DNA of 64,000 bases, from assembly GCA_039707465.1 (NCBI GenBank), contig CM077645.1, positions 64,801,850-64,865,849 on the forward strand, in the 5' to 3' direction. The position numbers were made by a program, and so were the translations under genes. The DNA comes from Rhabdophis nuchalis. Lineage: Eukaryota; Chordata; Lepidosauria; Squamata; Natricidae. The first letter of the stretch is position 1; each line of letters opens with the position of its first letter. Positions 31,179-44,422 of this stretch are shown here, piece after piece. Below the pieces are notes generated by a model. The model had not been told where the DNA came from. It ran no database searches and was given only the letters and a program-made list of their open reading frames with translations.

Positions 31179-32302
31179 AGGAGAAACTTCATCACATATT
31201 GATTCAGTGGATTCTGGTCAATAGAAAGCTTATAACACTATATATAAGTTAATCTTTATTTTTTCCAAGTAGATGTGGAAAATACATTTAACACCTGAAA
31301 CTTCTATTCTCCTTTTAGGAATCATTACTGAATTACAAACAAAAATAGAACCTTAACACACACTTACTGAAAACTAGATTTTCCAGAAAAAGCATCAGTT
31401 GGTTTCTACTACTGTATAAGAAAAATTCTGCCTGGTTATTATTTGAAAGAAATTTTGGCTCTTTAATTTTTTTTAATAAGCTAACTATTATTGGCTAATT
31501 CTATACATGATTTGGTGGATTTATGCAGCTCTATGAAGAGCAAGTTTGAAGCTGAATATATAGACCTTTGCCTCATATTACCAGAAATAAATTAAAATCT
31601 TCCAGATTTGGATCACTGTACTCAGTGTAGTTACATAAGAACATAAATTCAAGAAATTAGGGCCTCTATCTTTATACTCACACAAATCTTTTGTAGGTAA
31701 TGAATTATTTAGAAATCCAGGTAGCGCAAAAGCCTTTGAAAGAGAGACTGATAGTCCTTCAGCGTGTTCTTTAGAGGTTATCTCTGCAAGGCAGGTGGAA
31801 GAGGAAATAGATGAGCTTAACTCTATAAGAATAATTATGATGTATTATTAGCAACTAATGGTGATCTAATGAAGTCTTTTCAACAGATATGCCATGAAGT
31901 GCAATCTAGCTCTGTCAGAGGCATAAAAAAGGGTACTTAAAATAGAAAAAATATTTGCTGGCCATTTTTAAACAAAATTAGATTTAGAGGAAACTCCATA
32001 TCTAATAAAACATTTTATACATCAGAAGATAAGACAATTATAATGGCTTTCATGCACAGAAAAGACTTGTCAATTCTCTTTAAAAGTTCTAAAGGTAATT
32101 TAAAAAAAACATAGATGGCTTTATTGGAGAAGTCCACATTTTAGAAAACAGTAGAAAGCTTAGAACTGTCATTCTAACTAGTGGTCTCCCACAGCTTCAT
32201 AAAGGCAGCAAGATCTTGGCTGCCACCTTGGCCTCCACCACCCTGTATTTTCTGGCAATCCGGCAGCTACACCATAGCTCACCTTAGCCCTCACTTCCCT
32301 TG
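31179..32302. other. Unique AT-rich stretch, no gene seen
   Basis: No coding region or repeat recognised. Confidence 0.5.
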
Positions 32303-32435
32303 CAGGGATGTCAAACTGGCAGCCCACTGGAAGAATGCATCACACCCAGGCCACACCTACCTCAGCTCCGCGAAGGGGACAAAATGTTACAATATGTCAC
32401 ATGACAGCAACATGACATGGCGAGTTTGACACCTG
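32303..32435. mobile_element. Short hAT-like MITE (CAGGGATGTCAAAC)
   Basis: Opens CAGGGATGTCAAACTGGCAG and closes GAGTTTGACACCTG, imperfect terminal inverted repeats of a common amniote hAT MITE. The interior includes GTCACATGACAGC. No clear 8-bp target duplication remains. Confidence 0.65.
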
Positions 32436-35400
32436 CGCTATATAGCATTTACCACCCAATAGTTGGTTTGCAAAAAAATTGATCAGTGGCTGAATATTGG
32501 CTTACTGAAATATACCAGTGATAATGTAAGTAGCAATATCAACACTAAAAGTCAGGAAATCGGCAATAGTGAATAGGCCCTGCATGCAATTATTGCCTGT
32601 GAATCCATATGTCTTCTACTAAATGAAACAGTGACCTTACATTAAAAAAAACACACAAGGAAAAGTGCAAGTAGAAAATATTGAGATGAATGTCTAAAAA
32701 GGGGATTTTACTGAACCAGAAATCTATTCCACAAGGACATTAGTGCTCAGAGAGTCTACTCAAAAATATTCTTTAGCAGCAAATTTGTACCCAGGTTTGC
32801 TTTACAGATTATTATTCAAATATGATTTTGTTCAAATGGTAAATAAATGTGTTTTATTAATGTTTACACAAAATTTAGTTTTAAAAGCCCAGTAAAATGG
32901 AGAGGGGAAATGTAAAACATATACAAATGTAATCATAGCCATTGCCTTATTTGTTGAAAAACTAACTCCTATGAACTTAGAGATTAAAAATATCAGAAAT
33001 TGAGGTTTATGGAATTATTTGACTCCCGTGTTTTTCTCACACTGACATAAACATAAACACCTATTTAGACCTTTAAATATTGAAACTAGGATTCATTAGC
33101 TCCTTCTCCTTAGGGTAACTAAGCCCTCAAAAATATTCCTATTGGAACCTTACAAGAAATGCAACCTTGTAAGAAATGCAAGAAGATATTTTCAAAGTAT
33201 CCTTAATAAAACACTGGGGCTTCCATTTCCATTATCTGAGACATAGAAACATACCTACAAAAAAAGTTAGAAAAAAAATAGCAGTGGAACTTCTTGGTGC
33301 TCCCAAATTTGGCAGCAATTTTTTCCTTCTCAAGAAATAAATTACCCCTTAGAATAACCTCCTCCAGCAATTGAAAGTACTAGGTGAGGCAGGTGAAGCA
33401 ATGTGGCTGTTTTACTCTTAAATAAAGAAAGCCTTCTTGCTGCAAAAGGTAGTTTCTTGTGCTTTTGGGAAGGCAAAGCATCTTTCCAGAGATCTCACCA
33501 AGCTTAATAATGATCCTGTCTTCATTATTTTAACTAGGAGGCAGCCAGCCAAAGGACTTCTGCCCATCTAAACTGAAACCCAGATAATTAGTTTCCAACT
33601 TCGCATGCAGTGGCTCCAATGATGTGGGAATCAATTGGTGCTGCTTGCCTTTTCCTTCTTAAGTGTCATGATACATTTCTGGGTCATAAGACCAGAGACG
33701 GGAAGAGAAAGTCAACAGTTGCAGGATCTAAGTGACAAGAACAGCCCTTGCCTTAATTGTGGGTACACACATTTGGCTGAACTTGCTTTCTCAAGTATTC
33801 CTACTTTGGTGCTGAGCACCAGGATTTTGATTTCTAACTGGAAACTGACAAAGACCTGGTTTTACTTTTGAAGGATCAGTCAGACAGCAGCATCTGTTTT
33901 TGCAACTAACTACAGTTTCAAAATGATCGTCAAAAATATCTATGTGATACAATTAAGTAATCAAGAGAGGGGATGGAGAAAGCATTTTTATGTGCTTACT
34001 GTTGAACATGTGGAAGTTTTAAATAGTGGAAAATCTGGATCTAACCTAACCTAATCTAACTAACTGGAACATGATGGAATCATAGTTATGTTATAGGCAC
34101 AGTTTAATCCCTAAATGTGACTTTGAGATCCAGAATCTTGCAAGTCTGCTCTCTTGTTGCTTTTCTGCATGGGTGAGACAGGTACAAAAACAATGGAAAT
34201 CCGCCATGGGGCATGATAATCATGGTTCAACTAGAACTCTGGTCATGATCAAAATAGATGAAAGGGTTAAAGCTGAATCATTTCCAGACCATTTTGGCAC
34301 AAGGGTCAAGCTGCTTATCCCTGCACTGTGGAAGTACCCATGCCACCAACTGAAGTTGATTGCAACTTTTCATTGACTTTATCTTCAGGCTTTCAATTTT
34401 CAGATGTTTTTCTTGATTTAGAGACAGATAATGCTGCTTTCAGTATCAAATATATTAAATTATGGGTATCTAGTTAGTAGGATCTTTCTTCTTGCACTTC
34501 AGAGGCAAAGTGCATGTGGTGTGAGAATTAACGTTAAAATAGCATGTAGTACTGCCTTTTCATTAGGAGGAGAAGGGGAGGGAAAAGTCTCCAGCTCTAT
34601 AGAAATAAGTTAATTGAACCTCAAATGCTCTCAGTTACAATCAACAGGTGGTTTTAAAATGTTGCTGCTTTATAATTAAGGCCAGAGGGAATGGCATTAC
34701 CATTGATATAGTAGACAAAGTTGTGTAATGTTATTCAAGTTGCAACATTTTCATCAGGGTGAAATCTGTTACTCATGGCTGCAAAAGGACCCTTCAATGT
34801 TCATTTATATGGTCAGTGATTAAAATATCCAAGCATCCAGTGTTGGCAAGCTTCAAGGACAGTAATCAAATCCTGAACTCTTTGTTATTGAAAGGGTAAC
34901 TTTTAGTATTGAACAAGTGTCATACTGTAAAGAGTTCTTAGACACAGTCAAAAAGGCATGGGAACCTTTCCATTAGAGAAAAAACAAGAGCTTGTTTTTG
35001 GAGTCCATTTATGATCTGAATGGATTAAGTTACTTTGGATTCAAAAGAAAGAATCTCTGTTATTCGAGAAGCTCTCTTTCAGGGCCAGAGAAAAGTTTTG
35101 AATAACCATGTTGTGATGTTTATTAGCCAAAGTTCTTTTATATTTCCTTTTTAAAAAAACACGGGAACACAACTCAGGGTGATAGTTAGATTTTTCATTC
35201 CATTTTTCAGCATTTTTCTTTTTCAGTCCAACATATAAATATCTTTAGGGAAAAGAAAAATTACTGGGAATGTTGAAAAGTTTTGAGAATTAAAATAATG
35301 TTAATAGCTTGATATATAGTATTAGGGTTTATTGAAAAGCTATGATTCAATATATATAGATAATCCACTTAAAATTAAAACAATACACATTTTCAACTTT

Positions 35401-37105
35401 GTTCCAACTTTGATTCCTATTAAAAATGCAGATGTCTCTCCCATTCTTTTCTTTCCTCCTTCACTTCTGATTGCGAATAAACATCATTTGTCAAAATAAA
35501 GTTGTTTATTTAACTACCTGGTTTAATTTCCAGTAGTAATAGAATGTTTGTATTTATGTAGTTCAATTTGGAATGTGATTTGTTTAATTAATTCATTTTA
35601 CTCCATTTGCATCCCACCTTCTTTTCAAACAATTTAAAGCAAAAAAATCACTTTACATATCAAAACCCAGGCAAATATTTATTTTTTAAAATGTCCAACA
35701 TATTTCAGAGAATTAACCCCTTCATGAAAAATCTTCATTATCCTACTGAAAACCTTTTGAGTTGATAGGTTTTTTATTCATAGAATAAGATTACTCATAG
35801 AATTTATGAATTTATTCATAGAATTAATTACTGAAAGAGGAGAAAATTCTCTAAAATGGACTGGAAATTTTCTTTCAATTATTTTTTAATCCAGGATTCC
35901 TACGATATAAGGTTATCCTCTTTTTTATTACTAGATGTTTTTTTCAGATTGTACTTTGTACTTTGTTATTGCTTTTACATGCAAACTTTAGGAAAATAAA
36001 AGGCAAAGGGGCAGAATCAAGGGAGGAATCAGTCTGGAGTCTATGTTCCCACAACTGATCAAGTCCTCTGTTAATTCTTTTCTAGTGCCAATCTGGGGCT
36101 GGTTGTTAGTGGATTAGATTTTATTGTAGGCTTAAGCAATAGATCTTCTTAACTGAAACTTAAAGTGTGACCCTGACTCTTCAAACTTTCTTATAGGACA
36201 AGGCTACCTTAAAGATTGTCTATATCCTTCTGTTTTGTCTCTAACTGAAAATCTGCATTAAAACTGCTGCATCAACTAAGGAAAACAGTCAAGTTAATGA
36301 GCATTTAATACAAGAATTTTTCAAAATACTTTCTCACAATTAAGTAGAGGGGAACTCAAAGGATCTGATAAGAAATGCCACAATGGTACCCATGATAATG
36401 AAATGAAACTCTGTTTTTTATGTGAGTTGCACTATCATGGCCACCATTTTAGTACACCTTGCAGACTCCTCTTCTAGCTCATAATTACCTCTGAACTTCA
36501 ATCATGACATTTAAAAAAGCTTTAAAATCTTATCTTCATTTAGCTTTAGGATCTTTTCTTACGCTCTGTGGCCTACAACTTGCACCCCAAGCCAACACCA
36601 TTAGGTGCAGCTCTCAAACTGTCATGTAGTTACATATAATGTTACAAAACAATAAAATTATTAAATGCATGCAGAATAATCATACTATTAATTCTTTGTT
36701 TTTTAAATCACCTTTTAAATGAATTTTAAGACTGTTTCAATATATTTCTATTATTGCAGCTTACGACTGTTAACACTCCCAATGTATGCTTATTAAAAAG
36801 AAATATTGGAATTTATCATATAAATTTTAAAAATGTAGTTATTGTCTTGGAACCATTTACTTTTTGTCCATCCACTCTCTTATCCAGCATGTCACTCCAA
36901 AACTAAATGTAAACTCTGGCTTGGAAAAACTTTCACATTCCTGTCAAAAGTGAACCATAGGATAAAAAAAACATTTGGCCCTGTTTGCTCAAGTAGTTGT
37001 AATGTCTGACTAATAATCCATTTTTCTGTTTCTTGTCTTCATCACTTTATGAGGTATTGGCTCCGACAACTGGCTCTTAAGTTACTGGAATGGATGACTG
37101 TTAAT
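32436..37105. other. Long unique AT-rich stretch, no gene seen
   Basis: Nearly 4.7 kb with no recognised coding region and no repeat family that I can name. The sequence around 35575-35650 faintly resembles a SINE/LINE 3' body but could not be assigned. ORFs are short and lack domains. Confidence 0.5.
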
Positions 37106-37536
37106 AATAATAATAAATTTAATAATAATAAATTTAATTTGTAGACCGCTCCCTCTCCCCAAAGGGACTCGGAGCGGTGCACAGGGGAATTAAAAAACAT
37201 ACAAACATAAATACATCATAAATATATAAAAATCAGATTAAACAAGTTGTCCCTGTGCTAAAAACCCAAAATACTAAAAACTAAGCCCTTAAAAACCCAA
37301 TTAAAACAATAAACAGATGACTAACCTAGGCCAGCCAAGCAGAAAAAGTGCGTTTTAAATTTTTGACGGAAGGAGCGGAAGTCCGTAGTTGTTCTAATTT
37401 CGGGGGGCAGGTCGTTCCAGAGGGTCGGGCCCGCCACAGAGAAGGCCCTTCCCCTGGGCACCGCCCGCTGGCATAACCTAGTGGACGGCACCCGGAGAAG
37501 TCCCTCTCTGTGGGAGCGAATCGGCCGCAGGGATGT
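37106..37536 (-). mobile_element. L2 LINE 3' end
   Basis: Minus-strand copy with the last ~60 codons of ORF2 ([11 protein letters not shown] and LWNDLPPE regions readable with minor changes) and the 3' UTR. The fully paired stem ACCGCTCC/GGAGCGGT and an (AAT)n-like tail at 37106-37136 complete it. It is 5'-truncated at about 37536. It belongs with the 28.7 and 42.3 kb copies by its 3' UTR. Confidence 0.88.
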
Positions 37537-38847
37537 TATATATTAATTAAGACATACTTGGATTCTTCCTTAATCTAGCAGCAAATGCAGTGTCCAAAAT
37601 ATTCTCCTGTAGGTGTACCATGTTGCAATTCCTGTTCTTTCTATCAAGCTATATTTGATATGAAGTTCTTCTCCAAGTTATGCATTTTAGTCTCAAATTC
37701 TTTTACCACATTATTTTTTTTATATTTCAGCAACATTTCCATCTACTTTACTCTGCCAAGAAAAGTTAATATCTCATAACATTTTGAATAACATCTGTCT
37801 TCCTATTAAATTTTCTAAAATACCAGTTGTGGCAGGCTTAGGAGAGGCTATTCTCTAAAGTGCTAGTCAAGCAATAAGCAAGAGAGAAGCAGCACAAATA
37901 TTTAATTTAATCAAGCTATAAATCTTACCTAACAACAGCTCACCTTTACATCCATGTTGCTGGAACAGGTGATACATTCATAATGCAAAGAACCACAAGC
38001 ATACACAACTTGCATTTAGCAAATGACTTCAGGATGGGTATGCATATATTTACTTGATGGCAGAATTTATTCATTTTTCTCTTTTGTGCTTAAAAACACC
38101 AGAGTAGAGTAATTGTAGATGTTGTTTAAACTGACAGATGCTTTTTCTCCTTCATGTATTTTGCAGTCATAAAATGGGGAAACAAAAGGGGTTTTCAGAA
38201 GCTTTTATCAGCATAAACCACAGTGAAGAAATTTTAGCACACAATATTTCCATGCTACCATGTTACACTATTACAATCCTGCAGTTCTAAGGAAAAAATC
38301 TGTTACTACAGATAACACAAGAACAGACAAATAAATATTAAAGCTTTTTGATTCAGGAAAGAATTCTTACCCATGGTTGCAGGCTAAGAAAGCATCCATC
38401 ATCAGGTAAGTAGAAGTAAGCATAATAATATGCTTATGTATGTGACCATATTGTCCATTTGGCTAACTTTGGCTGAAGACTGAAAAGGTTATTATCAAGT
38501 TGTAGTCCCTTTAAAGAAGAGATAGGCAGCTTTTTTTTAAAGCCCTGGGACATTGCACAATATTCTGAATACAGCAGCCTTCAGAATAAAGTAGTCCCCA
38601 AAACCTAGATCCCAATCTCAACTCAACCATGATTCATAGAGTATAATTTGGGTTCATTCACTGACTCCCAGTTCATCCTATTTCATAGCAGAATTGAGAG
38701 GTTTAAATTATGGTCTGCGAGACATAAGATTAGAATCCAATCAGACAAATAGAGGAAGAAGAGTTGAGAAAATGAATCTTCATTTTATAACCCAGTAAGC
38801 ATACTGTGCTATCCCCACTCATTTCACTACTGATGTGAAAATCATAA
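37537..38847. other. Unique stretch, no gene seen
   Basis: No coding region or repeat recognised. Confidence 0.5.
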
Positions 38848-39180
38848 ATATTATTATTTTGGTTGGTTGCACAGTCAGCCAGATATTCATACTGGATTTG
38901 GCACTTTCATTCACCTACTGAATCCTTTCTAAGGTCCTGGGATGTTAATGTTTGATGGTGTTAGAAGTATCATTGTAGGAGGCAATCTATTCTGAGTAAA
39001 GCTCCTTTTGCAATTGGCCGATGGTGAGTTTGTCAATGCAGATAGTTCTGTGACTGCACCCAAGGCACCTATTACTAATGGTACCATTTCTTCTTTCTTT
39101 TGCCACAGTTGTTCTATTTATTATAAAGGCCAATACCAGCTAAAGAACTGGTGGATGTGATTTCACATTTTGGTCTATAT
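38848..39180 (-). mobile_element. R4-clade-like LINE relic
   Basis: On the minus strand the sequence around 39060-39105 translates to VPLVIGALGA. This matches the conserved peptide found just after the restriction-like endonuclease motif of R4/Dong-type elements, and in this window at 63.6 kb. An AATAATAATATTT-type tail lies at about 38848-38857. The remaining frame is broken. Confidence 0.5.
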
Positions 39181-39184
39181 AATA

Positions 39185-39640
39185 ATAGTTATTGTTATTA
39201 ATACATCTCTAAAGTACCCTCACTACTCAAACAGTTTAAAACAAAATAAAATACAATAAAATGCCCATGTCCTCAGTAAGGAAAAAGAAACAATAAAAAA
39301 ATACTCTAGCCCACAATCTAATACCACCAACAGCTAGTAAAGTCAAAACCAAACAATAATAGTACAAATTTTAAAACAAATCCAACAATTCACCTTTACT
39401 AACTTCTAGAAGGCCATAATTGAGGGTGCCCGTTTAATTTCTGGAGGGGGGGGCATATGTTCCTAAACATAACCATCACCGTTAAAACACTTTATTTTTT
39501 AGGCCTCAGCCACCCTCACATCATCCACATAGGACACCAAAAAGACTTCCTCAGTCCCACAGGTCAAAGGTAAAGCCCACAAATGGTGGTGGTCATGCCA
39601 AAAAGTCTCAGGTCTAAAGGACAAAGAAGTCACAGAATAC
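39185..39640 (-). mobile_element. Degenerate L2-like LINE fragment
   Basis: The minus strand carries a decayed LINE C-terminus and 3' UTR. The plus-strand stretch GGGGGGGGCATATGTTCC and the CCTCAGTCCCACAGGTC block resemble an L2-group subfamily different from the YADDTQLY copies here. The tail would be the AATAAAAT-rich part near 39185-39270. Assignment by eye only. Confidence 0.4.
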
Positions 39641-40382
39641 AAAGATATATAATTCCTCAGTCCCCATATCTGATGTTGTCTGAGAAGATTGAAGGTTTGA
39701 AGGAATTTTAGTGATTTGTTGATGCATTGTCATGAGGTGCATAAAATTTTATTGTAAATGTGCACAATGTAAGGAAAATGTTTTTTTAAAAATTATCTAC
39801 AGTCACCGAAGAAGGAACAGCTCTGTGTGTGTGTGTGTGTACACATTGCATATAGTTTTAGACTATATATTTTAATAAAAGAATAACCACATTTCATCAT
39901 AATTATTCATTCATATCTATAAACAACTCAATCATAAATTGTGAGTATAGCAGACAACAGTTTGACACTACAATAATGGAAGAATTTATACTGCTTCACC
40001 TCTCTTATTGCATTGTGTAACCTCAGACCTAAGTTTAATCCAATTTATTTTTGTCTTTTTCTACCATGCTCTAGGCATTGTTTCTCATCTTCATCTTCCA
40101 AAGTTCCTCAGAGACTTAGAGTACGCTCTATGATTAGTGTACAAAAAATGCCATTCAGGAACAATGCATGTCAAGGACTAAGGTCCCCTCCTGTAGCCAG
40201 AAATTAACAAGCCAGTCAGAACAGATCATCAGAACATAGGAGAATTTCTCCAAGCATCATCTGGAAATCATCTAGATACAACATGCTGGATGGGGTCAGG
40301 TGGCAATTAATTTTAATTGGAGCAAGAAGTGACCTAACCACAACATATGTTCCAAGCAATTATTCCAAAGCTAACATGAGGT
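39641..40382. other. Unique stretch with a (GT)n run
   Basis: No gene seen. A (GT)n microsatellite lies at 39823-39840. Confidence 0.5.
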
Positions 40383-40585
40383 CTATTTATTGATTTATTT
40401 ATGTGTATTCCATCTTTGCAGGATTGTTTTTACAAATAACTCAAAGCAGTGAACATATCCAACACACATTCTTCCTCCTATTGTCTCAAGGTCTCCCAGC
40501 TGGCTTTCGTGGTTCAGTCAGATGGGATTAGAACTCACAGTCTCCCTCTTTCTAACCTGGTGCCTTAATCCTGAGATGAAACTGG
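40383..40585 (-). mobile_element. tRNA-derived SINE, second family
   Basis: On the minus strand a tRNA-like head shows TTAAGGCACCAGG (A-box region) and GAGTTCTAATCCC (B-box region). A body follows with AGCCAGCTGGGAGACC and a 3' part with AACTCAAAGCAGTGAAC in complement. It differs from the SINE at 18.9 kb. It is degenerate. Confidence 0.6.
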
Positions 40586-41827
40586 ATCTCTACGTATGGC
40601 CTCTCATTGATACCCTGGTTTGTTCCTATGTCCAACTTAATATGTAGAAACTCCTTGGGAGCAATGATACTGGTCACACATTGTCTCTCAAGGACATCAC
40701 CCTGCTTTCCCTGGGTTTCACCCCAAGACTGCTGCATATCCTGAAACCCAGAAAGACAAATTTCCAAAGGGTGAGATATTATCCATCTAGGTCTTAATAA
40801 CACACACCAGATCTACCTGTTTGTGCAGAATCTAGTTATATATTAAAAACTAATAAATTTATCAAACTTATTTGTTTATCAAATGTATTGGCTGCCCATC
40901 TCATGATTCAGGTGACTCTGAAGAGAATGGTGTTATTACAAATAGACAGCTTTTAATAACAACAACTTTAGCCTCCAACAATCTAATCATCAATATCCAG
41001 TAGTTAAGTCAAAAGGAAGTTGAGAAACTATGTTAAGAAAAGGTGAATGCATAGAGATAAAGGTAGAAAATGAAGATCAAGGTAATTATGTCTTGTTCTT
41101 ATTTTTAAAAATGCAACCTGCATTAAAAATTACAAATCTGAAAATACTATGGAGTATAAATACCAAGTATGCAGCATTGTTTCAGCATTGGTAAAGGCCA
41201 ATGCAAAATAGACATATTTTGTATTGCAGAGATGCATCATCAACTTACGTAAATACACAACTTTCATGGATTAAATTCCTCTACAAGTGCTTCCAAAACA
41301 ACATTTATTCAAAGTATTTGTTATGAATTTGAATTTGAATTTAAATACAACTTGATTGAAATGCCTGCATTATGTTTCAAGCTTTTTATCTTTTTATCAG
41401 TTCCATGGAGACCTACATTCTGAAAGTAAATATACAAATCTTCTACAAACTGAAAGTAGAATCATCCTCATATTGTCAGCCAAGCAGACAACTTATCCTT
41501 TAGAAGTTTTGGACTTGAATTGTCATATCCTCCAACCATGACAAAGGCTTATGGGAAATTTAGTTCAAAGCATCCAAAGGGCATTAGGTTACTTCTCTTT
41601 TTTCAGGCCAGAACTGATTTTATATCATCAGACCTTTCAACTGATTTACAATCTAACTTGTATTCATAGTTGTATTAAAGAAGATAATTTCCTAAGTAAA
41701 GTTGATATTATAGGAGTCAGAGAAATGAATATTCATTTGAAGACAAAATCTTAATAAAATTATGGGGGAGGAGCATAATTTGTGATGTAACTAAAGGAAA
41801 TCAGGAATGCAAATTGAGAATATCAAT
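40586..41827. other. Unique stretch, no gene seen
   Basis: No coding region or repeat recognised. Confidence 0.5.
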
Positions 41828-42240
41828 TATTATTATTATTACATAGAAGCCTGGCACATTGACAAATCAGTCACATAGACATTAACAACATCTATAGATT
41901 ATACAAACGAGACAATCAACCAGCCCCAAAGAGAAAAAGACTCCAGCACCATTCCACCACTAATCAGCACTCAGATCAGATAGATTAATTCCAAAGTCAT
42001 TTTCATGGCAACAATCAGATAAGCAATATTCCATTCAAGAAACTGCCAAAGAATTTACTGCCAAATCAGTAAACAGCCCAAGCAAAAAATTTCTAAGGCT
42101 GTCCCCAACTCACACAGACAGGCAAGACACCAGAATATAAACCAAAAGCAAATGACACTCCTTACTATGTTAACACTGATGATGTTACCTAGTTAGGATA
42201 ATGAAACATCTGCAAGAAAACAAGCAAACTCAGAGTGTAC
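41828..42240 (+). mobile_element. Penelope-like element piece with hammerhead-like core
   Basis: An (ATT)n run precedes a region whose 3' part holds CTGATGA (42176-42182), a potential stem TTACC/GGATAA, and GAAAC (42203-42207). This is the conserved layout of the hammerhead ribozyme core. Penelope-like retroelements are known to carry such cores in their terminal repeats. The flanking wording (CATCTGCAAGAAAACAAGC) matches a reptile repeat I associate with this group. No reverse transcriptase or GIY-YIG frame remains. Confidence 0.5.
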
Positions 42241-42309
42241 TAGAGACCCCTTAATTATTATATTATTGAACTTAATATAATGGAATGATAAAGTTCTGCA
42301 AATAGATGT

Positions 42310-43950
42310 ATTTTTATTTATTTAATTTGATTTCTAGACTGCCCTCTCTCCCCAAAGGGACTCGGGGCGGTGTACAGGTAAAAATTAAAACTACTAAAAT
42401 CAAAACAACACATACAAAGTTAAAATCGAATTAAATAATCCCCTGTACAAATTTATAAAAGTTAAAAACTAACCCCATAAAACCGAATAAAATCATTTAA
42501 AATCACAGACTGGGGCGAACAGCATGAAATTAGGCCAAGCCGGCTAGATGGAACAAGTGCGTTTTGAGTTTCTGGCGGAAGGAGCGGAGGTCTGTGGTCG
42601 TTCTGATATCAGGGGGAAGGTCATTCCAAAGGGTCGGGCCCATCACAGAAAAGGCCCTTCCCCTGGGAGTCGCCCGCTGGCATTGCCTAGTGGACGGCAC
42701 CCGGAGAAGTCCCTCTCTGTGAGAGCGAATCGGCCGAAGGGATATATGGGGCAGGATACGATCCCGCAAATAACTAGGTCCTGTGCCATGGAGCGCTTTA
42801 AAGATGATAACCAACACCTTGAAACGCACCCGAAAGTCCACAGGCAGCCGCAGCCTGCGCAGGAGCGATGTTACATGGGAGTATCTAGAAACTCCCAGAA
42901 CTGCCCGCGCGGCCGCATTTTGGACCAGCTGCAGCCTTCGGGTCATCTCAAGGGGAGCCCCATGTAGAGAGCGTTACAGTAGTCTAGACGGGACGTCACA
43001 AGCGCATGAGTGACTGTGCGAAGGGCATCCCGGTCCAATAAGGGATGCAGCTGGCGCACCAGGCAAACCTGGTGGAACGCCCCCCTGGCCACGGCTATCA
43101 CATGGTCCTCCATTGACAGCCTGGCATCTAGGAGGATGCCCAAGTTGCATGCCCGATCCACGGGGGCTAGATGTTCATCCCCAATGGCCAGTGATGGAGT
43201 CAACTGGTTGAACCGGGACGCCGGTAGCCACAGTCACTCAGTCTTGGACGGGTTGAGCTTGAGTCTGTTCCTTCCCATCCAGATCCATACGGCTTCCAGA
43301 CACCGGGACATCACTTCAACGGCATCGTTGGGGTGGTTTGGGGTAGAGATGTATAGCTGAGTATCATCAGCATACAGATGGTAATCTACCCCAAAACCAC
43401 TGATGATCTCGCCCAGCGGCTTCATATATGTATTGAACAGGAGAGGCGAGAGGACCGACCCCTGAGGCACCCACAAGTGAGAGGTCTCGAGGTCAACCTC
43501 TGCCCCCCTGCCATACAAATTGCGATCGACCAGAGAGGTAGGAGGAGAACCACCATAAAACGGTGCCCCTCACCCCCAACCCCTCCAGTCGATGCAATAG
43601 GATACCATGGTCAATGGTATCAAAAGCCGCCGAGAGGTCTAATAGGACCAGGATGGAGGAACAACCCCCATCTCTGGCCCTCCAGAGATCATCCACCAAC
43701 GCGACCAATGCCGTCTCCGTGCTGTGACCAGGCCGGAAGCCGGACTGGCGCGGGTCCAGATAATCAATTTCCTCCTGGTGACATGGAAACTGTTGTGCCA
43801 CCACACTCTCTACAACCTTCGCCAAAAAGTGAAGGTTGGAGACCGGACAATAATTTACTAACAATGCTGGGTCCAGGGAAGGCTTCTTGAGGAGGGGCCT
43901 CCCCACCGCCTCTTTCAAGACGGCAGGCAAGAACGCCTCACTCAAAGAAG
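42310..43950 (-). mobile_element. L2 LINE, 1.6 kb, frameshifted
   Basis: Minus-strand copy, 5'-truncated at about 43950 just before the reverse transcriptase core. ORF2 is readable in four pieces: 43945-43493 with [11 protein letters not shown] and [14 protein letters not shown], 43518-43234 with YADDTQLY, 43203-42943 with [10 protein letters not shown], and 42946-42530 ending HLAGLA. At least three frameshifts separate them. The 3' hairpin (ACCGCCC/GGGCAGT) has one mismatch and the tail is AAATAAAT-like. Non-functional. Confidence 0.9.
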
Positions 43951-44094
43951 CTCATGAATGTCAGTAAGAATTGATTTCTAATATAAGTTTCTAAGTCTTT
44001 AAGAGGTATTGATTTTACAGGTACAGAATATTAAGGCCAAAGTAAAAAAGAAGCAGCAGTATGTTACAAGAATCCTTTCTAAGGTTTTTGGATG

Positions 44095-44422
44095 GTCTCA
44101 ATCAGGGGTGGGTTGCTGCCGGCATTACTGTCGGTTTGCAAACCCACACACAACGTGCATGCGTGCATGCCAGACTGCCGCAGTGCGTGCATGCACTGCT
44201 CAATGTAAATTGTTCTGCACACATGCACAGAACAATTTACAGCAAACTGCGCATGTGCAGTCACTAAAATCCAAAATGGTGACACACAAGCAGCAGCGAG
44301 GGAACGGTTTCGGTGGCGTAGCAGGCATGGGTCGTTGCCAGTTCTGGCAACCCAGGCCTGAATTCCACTACCGGTTCCGCCAAACTGGGCTGAACCAGTA
44401 GGAAACCACCTCTGGTCTCAAT
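44095..44422. mobile_element. hAT-like MITE with perfect 8-bp duplication
   Basis: The body (44103-44414) opens CAGGGGTGGGTTGCTGCCGG and ends GGAAACCACCTCTG. It is flanked by GTCTCAAT on both sides (44095-44102 and 44415-44422). The interior has a hairpin-like pair around TGTAAATTGTTCTG and CAGAACAATTTACA at 44204-44242. A partly similar interior in opposite orientation occurs at 53238-53507. No coding capacity. Confidence 0.9.

Noticed and set aside
28909..31202. Several plus- and minus-strand ORFs of 60-140 codons overlapping the L2 copy
   Set aside because: They are out-of-frame or antisense shadows of the L2 reverse-transcriptase frame.
32436..37105. Small ORFs of 60-78 codons as possible host exons
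   Set aside because: No recognisable domain, no convincing splice-site framing and no codon bias; they are expected by chance in AT-rich DNA of this length.
42548..43890. Plus-strand ORFs up to 170 codons rich in R, P and S
   Set aside because: Antisense translations of the frameshifted L2 copy.
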